Assembly (NCBI GenBank): GCA_028554755.1
Contig: JAPTOF010000006.1
Span: 8,674,501 to 8,738,500 of the forward strand
Source of the DNA: Cordia subcordata
Lineage: Eukaryota; Streptophyta; Magnoliopsida; Boraginales; Cordiaceae
Direction of reading: 5' to 3'
DNA: 64,000 nt
Shown piece by piece: positions 47,327-58,676 of the stretch (position 1 is the first letter of the stretch; each line of letters begins with the position of its first letter). The notes under the pieces were generated by a model. The model made no database searches. It was not told the origin of the DNA and worked only from the letters and a program-made list of their open reading frames with translations. A program made the translations under genes and the position numbers.

Positions 47327-47687
47327 TGTTGAATGTGGCCCGAATTCTTAGGCAACAAGAATAGCAAATTTCCTTTCAGTCCTTTTCCTTGTAGTATACT
47401 GTTTCCTTTTCCTAGTAGTATACTGTTTCCTTATCCTTGTAGAATACGAATTAAGATACTTGTGTACTATAAATAGGGGATAGGACATTGTATTTGGTGC
47501 CATAGGGCCACACCCCATGGGGGTGTAGTGTGAGAGAGAAACCAAAGTGAGAGCCTTGTAGCATTCGTGATCAGCAATAAAATTATTCTCTGCTGCCCGT
47601 GGACGTAGGCTTCAAAGCCGAATCACGTAATTTTTGTGTCCGTTATTTCTTCTCGTATTCTTCGTGTTTGCATGTTTTTCCCCAACA
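47327..47687 (+). repeat. 3' LTR of element D, full length with 24-bp duplication
   Basis: 361 bp from TGTTGAATGTGG to CCCCAACA, with complementary TGTTG/CAACA ends. A 24-bp unit containing tagtatactgtttcc occurs twice in a row (about 47391-47440) but once in the 5' LTR. Five substitutions and one 1-bp difference separate the two LTRs elsewhere. Confidence 0.9.
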
Positions 47688-48468
47688 GGTAGTTTCAGCA
47701 CAGCTTGATACCACAACTTTGAGCATGCTCCAATGTATTTTCTACACTTGTTTAAGCTCCTCATCTTATCAAGATCAACTTCTCCAACAAAAAGCCTGCC
47801 TTGCTTTGCAGAATCAGTCACCACAGCCTCTTTCACCTTCGGAAAAGCTCCGGCAACCGAATCCACCAGCTGATACCTCATTGGCGAATCCTTCGTATGA
47901 TTAAGCATCTTAGCAGAGAGTGACTGCATTCTTCGCGTGGAAACTTGCTTGCAGCACCAACCTTTTTTTCGTTTACGAACGTCGCCTGCAGCTGCAGTAA
48001 CCCTTTTTGCCGCAAAGACAATGAAGCTTTCTTGATTACCCTTGGCCTTCCACTTGGTCATATACCTCTCACCATCATCATCAACCCCTTCTGGTTTTTC
48101 ACACCATAAACAACTTCAACATGGAGAGATTGAACGCAGGTGAATTTCTTGACGCAAGATTGGACCACAGGGACCACAAATGTGAGAATATGAGCAAAGG
48201 GTGGATTTTCAAGTGACCAGCCAGGGACTTTGAAAGAAAAAATGGTGGTTTTTGTAACAAGATGAGCAAAGCGCTCGGAGACCAAATAGCACATGCAAAG
48301 CCATTTGGCTTCACAGACTTTTTCGAATATTTGCAGCAGAAGCTCATTTGGCAACCTCTGGAAATTATCCACCATCTCTGCTTCAGCTTCTTTCTTGATC
48401 CTTTCACGATGAACATCTTCTTCTTCTTCTTCTTGGGCTGGTACTGTTGCATTTGCTAAGTTTTCCAT

Positions 48469-50531
48469 GGCGTAGATATGAAGCTATAGACCCCTTCTTG
48501 CAAAGCTCTTGTTGTATATAACACTCTGAATGGTTTCACTGTTTTTGTCTCACATGGATGCTTTTTGACCAAGAATATGGTACAAGCCTACAGGCTACAC
48601 ATATGGGCGCTGTGTGCCAGCCTGCTGTACTGTAATGCTTGTGTCTTCTTTAAATCTCAATCGTTTGCTATTTACTCGATCTGGGCTAGCAAGTGCATCT
48701 ATTTTTGGTTTTTGAAAATAGACACAGCTTTTTATATTTATTCATTTGCATCTGTTTCGAAAAAAGACGACAGCTTTTTATACTCATTCATTTGCATCAC
48801 ATAATAAGCTATGCTGATTGAAAAAATTGTATCTTTCTCAAAAATTCATACCAATCCGTTGAATTATTTTGTCACTATTAACACGGCTCTCTCACCTGAG
48901 TTATATTAACTCCAGGCCACATGTTATTCAATTTAAAATGGCAGCGTAAGGTAACCACTAGCAATATTCAGGGCTAGTTGCCTTCTCTTATGTAATTGTC
49001 TTAAAATGATATTCTTTTAAGAAATTTAAAATTTTAATTAAAAAAAAGAGTGGAAATAACATTTAAAGAATTTTAACTTTTTTACTAACATCTATCTAAA
49101 TACTTGTTACAAAATAAAACTACTTTTTTATTTAAAAAAGAAGAAAAAGGAAAAGGAGATGCAAATTAAAGGGAACTATAACAAAAATTATACAACAATT
49201 TTTTGAATTTTCATGGGCTCTAGGGCTATACGAACTCGAACCGTAGACCTTCTCGGTAAAACAGATCAAAATGATTATTATCAAAATGATTTGAGCTGTT
49301 TCAAAGACCCAATATGCATTTTTTTTGCAATGGGCTCTTTCATTAACTGATAGAAATATCAGCCAGTCTGCCATATTTTTTCTTAACAGAAAAATAAGAT
49401 AAGGAGATGGCTCCATGTGCCCTGATTCATTATTTGGAATTCTGGTTCAGGAGTACTACCAAAGTGTTTCAAAGGTGGGGATTATCTTGACGTAGGTCTG
49501 CCTCTGGCCTAGATCAACCTAAGTTAAATGAAGTCTCTACCGTTCTGCTTAAAAAATCAAATATGAAACTTCATACACCTTAAAGCTCATAGGACGAAAA
49601 GAGATTTTTTTGAGGTCCTTATACTCATTAAGCCTAACATTAAATAGACTGGGTATCCACCTTATCAATATCTCAAATCAACGATAGGGTCTGCCAGAGC
49701 AGACGTACATGGGATGGCCAATATGTATGTTGTTTAAGCTTTACCACAACCTCAGACAACGACAAAAATGGACGCAGAGGAGTTAAAAAGGACAGGCTCC
49801 TAACATCCAAATATAGTAATCCTACGGCTATTTTAGTGTTTAGCTGGAATCTATTTTGATATTTTGCTTGTGATGGTGTTTTGCTCTTTTCCGATATTTT
49901 GCGATTTTGGAACTATGGTAGGCCTTGCAAGATTAAATTTTATGACTTTGGTTATGTTCATGGCTATTGCGTTTCCAAAATTTATATTATTAATTTTAAG
50001 AGCATGATAGATATACCATTTACAATTTAGAGGCATTGCCAATACTTTTTCCCACGTCATGGGAAAATTTTGGAATCTTTTTACTGTAAATTAATAGTGT
50101 AAAGAAATATTACTTGTGCTTTTAAGTGTACCATAAATAATTTGCAAATTGATAAATTTAATAAATTAGTTGAAGGAATCTTGGTTGGGGGAAAATGTGA
50201 ATGAAAGATTCCACTGAATTAAATTGGGTGCATAAATATAAGAAATAGTGAGAATTCTTGATCTTCTATGTTGCAAATTCTATCATTGACAAGACAAATT
50301 TACTGAAATTTACTATTAATTGCGAAAGAATTTTACATTTGAAGTATACAAGAGTGGAATATATTACAATTAATATTTAGTTACCACTCAACTAATATTC
50401 ATCGATCATATTAGACAATAGCGTCACGTCAATGTCAAACATGGTGTGAAAAATCATATTCTAACGGTTGCTTCTACGTTTTTGACTATATATGTTTTGT
50501 GCTTAACGTCAAGTAAATTCTAGTTTAACGG
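48469..50531. other. Intergenic region upstream of the F-box pseudogene
   Basis: The first ~150 bp may hold the old promoter. The rest is AT-rich with no recognised exon or element. Confidence 0.5.
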
Positions 50532-50860
50532 TTACTTATTGAAGATCGACACAAGCCATTGTTTTTTCCCTCCAAATGTGATAAAAAGCAAGTGCAACAA
50601 AGAGTTTAAGAGCTTCATTTTAGAATATGCGACGATCAAGAAATTGTTGGCTAATTGCCTAAACCCACTGGTCAAGTCATCCCAACCAGTGCATTTGGGT
50701 GAGCTCTTGGTGACTTTAAGTCCTTTCATACAAATTCTTTGTGTAAATGGGCACTCAAGAACGAGGTGCACTCAACTCTAAGCTCTTGGTGACTTTAAGT
50801 CCTTTCATACAAATTCTGTGTGTAAATGGGCACTCAAGAACAAGGTGCACTCAACTCTAA
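50532..50860 (-). mobile_element. Possible LINE (non-LTR) retrotransposon C-terminal fragment
   Basis: On the - strand the frame 50771-50532 reads HLVLECPFTQRIC, then WDDLTSGFRQLANNF and ahead to LLHLLFITFGGKKQW. This resembles the H-x-F-x-x-C-P-F...IW zinc-finger-like end of plant LINE reverse transcriptases (zf-RVT). It is short and decayed, and no other LINE domain is seen nearby. Confidence 0.4.
50702..50859. repeat. 79-bp tandem duplication
   Basis: Two adjacent copies (50702-50780 and 50781-50859) starting agctcttggtgactttaag, with only about two differences (ttctttgtg/ttctgtgtg and aacgagg/aacaagg). The near-identity points to a recent event. Confidence 0.95.
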
Positions 50861-51689
50861 TTATTATTATTCTTCTGGCAGAGCTTGTCTTAAAACAATC
50901 CCCCATTTTTCTATATGAAGCTAATGAGATCAATAAGCACACGAGTTATGACAATCCTCTCAGTTAGGCCAGCTCCAAAATCATCCTAAGGTCGTTCTCC
51001 GATTGAGACCGGTAAACCCATATGTACGAGGAATATGGACACCATCATCAATAACCACAGCCTTGCTAGATTCTTCGGTTTTAGAATGAGTATTAAAATT
51101 TTGGAACAGTTGAGCGGTTTGTTAAAGAAGGATAGAGGGAGATACTCTTCTCAAAAGGATTGTCATGTAACCGGCTTTAGGCCTTCCATGAGACCATGAA
51201 AAATTATTGCATAATACCCTACTTGTAAAACAAAAAGAATGAAAGAAACCTAAAAGGCCAAGAGAAAAATTGCAAGAGAAAGCAAATGGGACAATTAAAT
51301 GGACAAATGGACCCTGTATAGGATATTAAGAATGTCTACACAAATTTTCAATTACAAGTGCTATTTATAGACATAGTTCCACTAAACTACTATCCATGAA
51401 CTTTTCTACCACTAACATCATATTAATCAGTAGTAAACCACTAACCATAAACTCCCCTACTACTAACTTCATATCAACCACTTCTAAATATTATTTAAAT
51501 AAAATAAATTTATTTAACTACTCAATATCCCACTTTAAGACCCAAGACTCCAACACTGAAGTAAGTTGCTCTAATTTTTGACAACTTCGTCATAAACATA
51601 TTTCTTACCATTTCGACTCGATCCATGCATCCAGATTACAGAGTTGACAAATGAACATAACTACACAACGCCCTCCATTCCTGGAAAGG
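50861..51689. other. Intergenic, probably decayed retroelement sequence
   Basis: No gene recognised. On the - strand a CTATAAATAGC box (near 51362-51372) and TGTTGGAGTCTTGGG (near 51540-51555) have the look of a degenerate LTR, but no partner LTR or coding domain was found. Confidence 0.35.
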
Positions 51690-51870
51690 AGCTTGAAGTC
51701 CAACATGCATCATACTTTGAATAAACGCATCCTGCAAGCCTCAGAAGATGCATACATATTTGATAGCAAAACATAATGCCCTGCATCTTCTGTTTCAGCA
51801 GATAAAAGCTGTTCAGCAGCTTGGACGCCAATATCATACTGTTTGTGAGTCCTGCAATCCCAAGCATCAC
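51690..51870 (-). pseudogene. PPR protein fragment (E-domain-like)
   Basis: One - strand frame, distinct from the longest open frame here, reads RTHKQYDIGVQAAEQLL and then DAGHYVLLSNMYASSE. This matches the conserved end of plant PLS-class pentatricopeptide repeat proteins (H-K-ELG--AA--L-----E-AG-YVLLSNMYA). Stops bound it on both sides and no further PPR motifs are nearby. PPR proteins act in organelle RNA metabolism; this piece is a relic. Confidence 0.6.
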
Positions 51871-53027
51871 CAACCGTATGTTACAAAAATTCAAAAAGTT
51901 TCTCAAGGAATTAGAGAAACCCTGTTATAGGAGTTCTCAAGTTTTCTTTTATCGTTTTTTTAATGGTTTACTCGTGTATCCATGTCTTTCTTGTCCCACC
52001 AGCTATGACCAAATTTTCAGATGTCTCTTTTGTATTACTTACTTCTTTATGTCAAAGACTAGACACTGGAAACATCAACTTTTTTCATTATTATCTTCTT
52101 ATGAGGTTGTGTACAACAACCTTAACCACACAGTTGATGCTGCCTTGATGCGACACAAGTGCCCAATGTGCATTCAATCCATGAAACAAAATAGCTTTAT
52201 CCAAGCATAGCATTCATGTAAACATGATGCTCCTTTCCTAGTCCTGCATGGCTGCACCATAATTTTTCATCATAGCGAAAGTTTTTCGGTCCTCCACACC
52301 TAGCTATACTTGAGAGGAGACCGATAGAACAGCGACAAAAGTTACTCCATCCTGACTATGACCGTGAGTTGTAAATCAGATGATACAGTTTAATAGCTTC
52401 ATTACAATAACCAGAAATCACAGTAATGCAAGGTCATAACATTTCTTTCCCTTGCTAAATTGAAAAATGCAAGGTCATAACATTTCTTTCCCTTGCTAAA
52501 TTGAAAACTTCTCATGCTTCTTTGTGTATAGGAGGCTGTTAAAACCCTCTCAGGGTCATAAGGAGTTCTGACAGAAAGTATAAGAGAATGTCTTTGGCTG
52601 TTAATGTAGAAACCTTAGGCATGCAGCACATATAATTCTAGGAGCAAAACAGAAACGCTTGCAGACAAGAAGCATATGACTACAATATGCTACTAAAGAT
52701 TAGTCAATTTTCAAGACAGAAAATAAACAGAACCAGATTTTTCAGCCAATGAAGTAAATTGGAAATATTGCTTTAATAGAGAGATAATTTCTTAAATATA
52801 TACAGCAGGAAATGTTTACCATTTACTTGGCAGTGAAAAGAAAGGGAAAAAAGAAAAAAGTGAATTGATCCTTCCCACAGCCTTCTTCCCCAACATGTGA
52901 AGGAAAGAACTCAGTGAGCCATATTCTGATTCTGCCATTTCTCTGCTTCCATATGGCTTTCTCTTTCCTTTCCCAACATGTGAAGGAAACAGTCATCTTC
53001 TTTCCACAGCATTTTTGTAAGTCAGTT
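51871..53027. other. Intergenic region 3' of the phosphatase gene
   Basis: No gene recognised. It contains a 41-bp tandem duplication (52426-52507) and two copies of cccaacatgtgaaggaaa about 88 bp apart (near 52889 and 52973). The last ~200 bp are probably 3' untranslated sequence. Confidence 0.5.
52426..52507. repeat. 41-bp tandem duplication
   Basis: Two identical adjacent copies beginning atgcaaggtcataacatt (52426-52466 and 52467-52507). Confidence 0.95.
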
Positions 53028-56000
53028 TCAGTAATGATAAGTGTGATCATTATACATGTGCGCAGTCATATTCAAGGAATGAAGCATGGCCTCCCCTTGT
53101 CTGTTAAACTTGAATACAGTTAGTCCACCATTATTAACCTCAAAAGCACGGAACCTGAAGAAGTTTTTAGATGGAAGGCAAGTCAACTGAGTCGATGTAG
53201 AATAGTTTTATTGAGCAAGTAGTACGTCACATAGTAAAGAAGCTGCATATAGCAACAGAAAAAAAATTTCAAGCGTCCCAGACCAGAGTAAAGTTTAGCT
53301 GTCTATTTTCTCATTTCTCCTTGTCGTCTCCAGAGGACTTCAAAATATCAACCATTAGTCTGCTATCACATTTCTGACAACTACAAATCATGCCAACCCC
53401 CTCAAAAGAAAAGGTATACCACTGAAATACTATCAGCATCCTCTTACCTCTGTGGGCCAAGTCCAAGAGCCGTACAGATAAGTGCCCTCAACATTGATTT
53501 GTGAGTCACTACCAGAAAATTTTCTCCCTGATAAAAGGAGACCAAAGAAATTAAGGATACAGAATGTTCAGGAAACGTTCTAGTGTTATCATAATAGTAC
53601 ATAGACAAGAATAGACAGATCTTACATCAGTAAGTAAGATTTCCTTCCAAGCCTCACGTGCTTCTTTCCACAGTACCCGGAGTGGATAGACACCATTGAC
53701 ATGGAAATTAGATGGATCTTCTCTCCATGTTGTATACTCTTTTGGGTACTTTTGCTTTGCATCCACTACCTCCATATACTAAGAATGATTTAGAAAATTA
53801 CAAGAAAGCTTGGAAGCTAAGCAAATATTAAGATTCTATGCAAGTGCTAATATCTCCTGACAACAGTCATATCATTCTTCACACCATCAGGCTTTGAATA
53901 CATATCGGCTTCCGCTAAAGCAGTTTAGGTCAATCATGATTAAAATTAAAAATGATATGAGCACTAAACAAGAACACATACCATTTTTCATGCCTTCGAG
54001 AAAGAACAGATGCGCCTCCTTCAATGAATCAAGAAAAGTGAGCGGCTGTTCCCTCCCTTGCCAAATAATTTCAGCAGTTGACTGCACTAGACAGACAGTT
54101 AAGAAAGGGGAATGAAGATTTCTTAATGAGCCAACCAAATCAGATTGATAATACCTTAGCTCGTGATATGGGACTTGAAAAACATTGATCAAAGTACATG
54201 TCAGCTATGGCCATTTTGCACCTTTCTGCTTGTTTCACTCCAGTTTCAGTTAGAACGGATAGATTTGAGCTTCCCTATATGTATAACAATGTATAGCAAG
54301 TAGTGGAAATTATTATCTCTCCTTTCCCCCAAAGAAAAAGAAGGAAAACATAGCATGTGTTCAAATTAATGATAAAATGTTCAAGATGGATGTTTGCTTA
54401 TTGCTTTTATAGATAATTTCTGCTATACTATAAGTTACAACAACAGAAAACTAGCTAAATGATGACGTTGATATGAGAAGTTTGAAGCAGTAAGTTTCAA
54501 TTCATTGTGCAATGTCCATCATCCCTCATATACACTCTTCTTCCCCTGGTCCCTCTGTCCACTTCTTTCCTATTTCTTTTGCTAGTCCTTCATTATTATT
54601 TCAATCCAGGATGCTAGTTAGGCTGCTAATGTATGGGAAAATGTAAAAGATGCTTTCAGAAGATACTGCTGATACTTTCTTCTGATTTTAACTTAATCAA
54701 ATAAAAGGAATGAGCATGATGCTAAAGCATCCTCATCATATTGATAAAATGCTGATCACTGTTTTCTGAATTCGTTTTCTGCAAAGCCTGTTTCAGGGGT
54801 TGCATACTGTACCACTATATCCTCATAGACATCCAGCGATCTATTTCAATGTTATCTTGTTATTCTTATATCATTTGAAGCTTCTCTTCGAAATTAGAGT
54901 GGCATACCTTATCAAAAGAGTTTGCTGCTATGAAAGGCGAGTTCCCTTAACTTTTTATTTCTATTTTCTTCTTTTATTCTTCTTCAATGCCTCTATTCAC
55001 ATTACTAGGAAACATAAACTTCCTGAGTGAAAAATTAATAAGATGCAAGCATTACCAAGGAATACTTGTCATCCTTTGAGAGACCAGAAGCAAAATAAGA
55101 TAACAAAGAAACTGAACCAACAAACCTGCACTCTACTTTCTTCATTCCAAGTGCTTAGACCATGACGTAGAAGCGTGACCTTCTTAGGTAAAGACAATGG
55201 TATTTGAGTTAATGAAGTTGTTGCCTGATAAAAATCATATGCACCACCAGTTATGGTAGTATTATTGCCCTCCAATTTCTCTGTTTACCAGGCATGTAGC
55301 AAAGTTAAGCTTAAATCGTTAGCATTCTAGTCAATCCAGATATGGAAGGAACAGGATTAAGCAATGAAAAAAGAAGCAACATGAATAAATGTATCCTTTT
55401 CAGCTATCTCACAGACATAATCAAAATGCAGATGAAATTTGAAGACACTTATTATATTAACTTAGTTTAGAAGGGGCAACGAAGGAAGGAGATAGAAACT
55501 CAAGCTTGCACGTATTACTCACACCATTTGGAGATCCTCTGATTCAAATATTAACATCCATCAACTCTGTCACATACAGCAACTTGTATGAAGTGTAGAC
55601 TCTACAGTCAATCTCTATCATCAAAGGCTAATTTCCCGTTTATATTTACAACATAGAATAATGGCACCTTGCATTCACGCCCTCAAACAATCTATTGAAC
55701 TATCTTAGGTTCTATAATTGATACACATTATCTAACTTTCATGCAAATATTGGAAACATTTCGTCACAGAGACTGTGAAAGCAACAGAGATCAACAAGAG
55801 ATGGCAGCAACTAATTTTATTCAATACTAAACGTGGAAATCAGTAGTTCTTGCACGAAACTTCAGATTTTTCTGATGAAGTTTATCAATCAGCTGAGACC
55901 AATATCAGCAAACAGTTTTCTGCAAAGCGTCAGACCCACTTTGAAATCTATTTTTTGCGAACTTATATACTTACATGCCTAAAATGAAACCAAGAATACT

Positions 56001-56442
56001 CTTTGCCACTCTGCTGTACCGTAAATTAAAATAAACAAGTTATGCATTACTCTCTGAGGTCCCATATCACTTGAAGCATTTAAGAGTCATTTTCCAATTC
56101 TCAAAGGGAACCATATATTGATCCTTCAATCTAGAGCAAAATTAAAGAATTGTTTAACACCCAACATTCTTTTTTATGTGGGACATGAATATATTTTACT
56201 GAATATATTGTACTGTAAGAATTTCTTATGTTAGTTAATAACAGAAACATAATACTAGAAAGGACAAAATTGGATACGATGAAATTACCAGTAATAACAG
56301 ACAGGTCTGGAGTTGTAGCAGAACACAGAATACGAGGAGCTGTTGAGCATGGTGTAGCAAAAGGTCTTTTAGAATGTTTCTTGATATCAGAAATGGTGCT
56401 GCAAGATAAACAAGTAGTGGAAACGGCTCTAACACTCATCAT
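53028..56442 (-). CDS. Phosphoglycerate mutase-like phosphatase (2-carboxyarabinitol-1-phosphatase-like), plastid-targeted
   Basis: A member of the histidine phosphatase superfamily. Plant relatives are annotated as probable 2-carboxy-D-arabinitol-1-phosphatases, which would free a Rubisco inhibitor of its phosphate, but this substrate is only an assumption. Deduced exons on the - strand: 56442-56289, 55280-55126, 54274-54155, 54081-53982, 53765-53626, 53527-53448, 53154-53028. All are GT-AG and in frame, giving 291 aa. The first ~50 residues are rich in Ser, Thr and Arg without acidic residues early on, as in chloroplast transit peptides. The catalytic motif TLLRHGLSTWNEESRVQG places the nucleophile histidine at residue 91. 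Further blocks are FSSPISRAKSTAEIIW, FLEGMKNVDAKQKYPKEY, ENFLVVTHKSMLRALIC (second active-site histidine) and VNNGGLTVFKFNRQG. Length fits the single-domain plant members. No defect seen. Confidence 0.9.
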
Positions 56443-58203
56443 CCTAGTAGACAGTGTGTGTGTGTGTGTTTGTGTTTTTTTTTTCCCTTCGTAAACCTGT
56501 CGAGATTTTTGTTGTTGTTGGATGTTAAAAGATGTTGGTTTTATGTTTATGACAAGTGGTGCTAACTTGAAGGTGGTAAACTTAATTGTGGGGTGGAGGT
56601 TTATTTGAGAGCTGACAGACTTGGTTGATGTTGACTGTTGCTGTTATGGATATGCTTATTACAAGTGAATGGAAGATACTTGACAGGGTTCTTATATTTT
56701 ATTTTTATTTTGTAAATTTGTTCCCCTCAACGCAGGCAGTAGGGGTGGAAATATCGAACCAAAGCCCGATACCCGAAGCTCGAAACCTTTGGGGTAGATA
56801 AAATTACAAAATTTTTGAATTTGGCTACATCCTAAAAGTCTGATAGATACCAGAAAATAGTTTGGATAATTTTTTATTATCCAAACCTAATCCCAAAAAA
56901 AACACACGTGCCACTCATAATGAATACAATTATTCACCTTAATATTTTAATGGGTTAATCCATTCTATAATTTATGAATTATTAATTTTGTTTCATTTAA
57001 AATCTGTGTTGGCTCAAATTTTAGACATTTAAAGTCTGTGAGTTCAAAAGCTGAAACTATTCTGTTTAACAAGTTTTTAGAAATGCTTTTACATAAAACT
57101 AAAGCTGAAAAAAGAAAAAAAAACCAAAAGTTTCAAATGGGTGATTTTTGAAAAAGGCTTTTGAAAAATTATTTTTAAATCATGTCAGCAATTATTTTTT
57201 TCCTTTTTTTTTTCTCAAAATACAACTCCATAATTTTAAAAATTATATTTTAAAGATTCATGGGAGTTAGTTGTAACCACAATGAAGATAAAAGACTAAG
57301 TATAAGATTGATGTTTAACTTAGGGTTCATTTGAATGAATTTTTTTTAAAAAGAATATATAACTTTAAACAAAAGTATTTTTTTTATTGAGAATTTAAAA
57401 TTTTGGCTTATGAAAAAAAAAATTCAATTTAAACAAGCCGTTATTCACAAGGTTATCTCCATGTCTTTTGCTGATTGTAATGAAAAATCGTTTAGTTTGT
57501 TATATATAAGCAACTTATTTCTACAGTCCGTTATACTAAGAAATAACGGCTTAGTTAATTGGATTTCGAATAAATATAAAATATGTAGTCTTCCTCTCTC
57601 TCTCTCTCTTTTTTTTTTTTTTTTGTGTTTGTGGGTCAAATATGTAGTCTTCCTCTTAACTAGCAGGAACATGGCAGGTTGTCGCAGCCCGCGGGTGTTA
57701 TATTGTATATTATCGCATACATAAATAAAGGTCAATTAATTTTATTAAAAAATTATTAATTTAATAAAATTTTATTCAATTTCTTTCACTTTTAATATTC
57801 GTCTACAATCTTAGTTTTTCGTCTAACGAATACAAAATGTCAATCTATTATAATTTTAAAAAGAGAAAAGTATAAAATTAGATGAAGCAATTAAAAAGTA
57901 CCATGTCCAATAATTAATGATCTGGTTTTCGTGCATTGCAATCTCTAGCGACAAGTCATTGGTAGAAATAGAGATGCAATATGCAAACCCATAAATTTTG
58001 ATGAAATTGATGTCATTTCCCAGACGCCTATTGAGTCTGAGGCTTCACCTCCACTTTTGGATAAATACATAAAGGTGGTACTTGCTCAAGAATGAATTCT
58101 ATTAATTTAACATATGAAATTTTACCCGCATCCCTTATGTTTAATTTGAAATTATACTTCTATCCATTTCCTGCTCGTGGCCCATAACCCAACAACATTA
58201 TAA
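56443..58203. other. Intergenic region between the phosphatase and P450 genes
   Basis: Contains the divergent upstream regions of both genes. Features seen: a (TG)n run at about 56453-56470, a possible short MITE relic at 57322-57439 (agggttcatttgaatg / caatttaaacaagcc ends), and a CT then T run at about 57594-57624. No gene recognised. Confidence 0.5.
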
Positions 58204-58414
58204 GGTTTGGTTTGGATTAATTTTTTCTAAAAGCATTTTTTATACAATTTTTAAGAAAAACACGTTGTTGAGAAGCTAATTTTTTTTGGCTTTTAAAAAA
58301 AGTTGAATTTGAACTTTTTTTCAAAATTTTAGTTCTCGTTAAAATCAAGCCAAATACTTATTGCCAAAAAAAAAAATGTACATTTTCATTAAAAAGACCA
58401 ATTTAAAATAGCCT
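58204..58414. mobile_element. Possible Tourist-like MITE relic upstream of the P450 gene
   Basis: Left end ggtttggtttggatt and right end accaatttaaaatagcct pair weakly as inverted ends. TAA lies on both sides (58201-58203 and 58415-58417). The inner words (gaagctaatttttttt, cttttaaaaaaagttgaatttgaa) resemble those of the MITE at 27716-27908. Confidence 0.45.
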
Positions 58415-58617
58415 TAAATCTATTAAGTTCAACTAAAAAGGATGTATTTCTTTGCCTTCAATGATTGCCTGCCGGCCGACTCTTGTTAGCTATGTCAGAT
58501 GAGGACAAAACGCAAACCAGAAGCATCACAAAATTGCAAAGCAGCAGAATGTTCGAAACTCTCATATTGCCATCAGCATACTCGTTTTTGTCTTTTGCTC
58601 TAACATTGCTTCTCTTT

Positions 58618-58632
58618 ACATTATAAATATCA
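58618..58632 (+). promoter_or_regulatory. Likely TATA box of the P450 gene
   Basis: acattataaatatc lies about 50 bases upstream of the start codon at 58677, which implies a short leader. Confidence 0.5.
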
Positions 58633-58676
58633 TCAACAATTTCCATTGTTTCTTCCGGTTGTCTCATTCCAAATCA

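Larger units (their letters stand above)
42148..47687 (+). mobile_element. Ty1/copia element D, inserted in the F-box gene
   Basis: 5540 bp flanked by GGTAG at 42143-42147 and 47688-47692. Removing the element and one GGTAG restores reading through the F-box gene, which confirms both edges. Order on the + strand: 5' LTR (42148-42460), primer-binding site TGGTATCAGAGC (42463-42474), ~860-bp leader, gag (from 43339), protease, integrase, RT, RNase H, polypurine tract (ggtggagat, about 47317-47325) and 3' LTR (47327-47687). By eye the LTRs differ by only five substitutions plus three length changes, so the insertion is recent. The coding part nevertheless has frameshifts in gag, protease and RNase H and in-frame stops in integrase. 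Confidence 0.93.
41959..48468 (-). pseudogene. F-box protein gene, frameshifted and split by copia element D
   Basis: The - strand start at 48468 gives a short acidic N-terminus, then the F-box (VDNFQRLPNELLLQIFEKV ... CYLVSERFAHLV) at residues ~32-75, the part that would bind SKP1 in an SCF ubiquitin ligase. Near 48080-48100 the frame shifts by one base: the upstream frame ends at 48058, while MTKWKAKGNQESFIVF and the rest continue in the next frame to 47693. Copia element D with its target duplication then interrupts. The last 62 codons (LSGFVIEGAALSLVKCIG to VESLV) resume at 42142 and stop at 41959. The layout and the WKA and LRxx-W blocks resemble the intronless family of AUF1 and At4g18380-like F-box proteins. 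With one shift and a 5.5-kb insertion the gene cannot make its protein. Confidence 0.88.

Noticed and set aside
58458..58667. 69-aa - strand frame with a hydrophobic stretch upstream of the P450
   Set aside because: It overlaps the P450 promoter and leader, has no family match and no sign of its own promoter; support is too weak to call.
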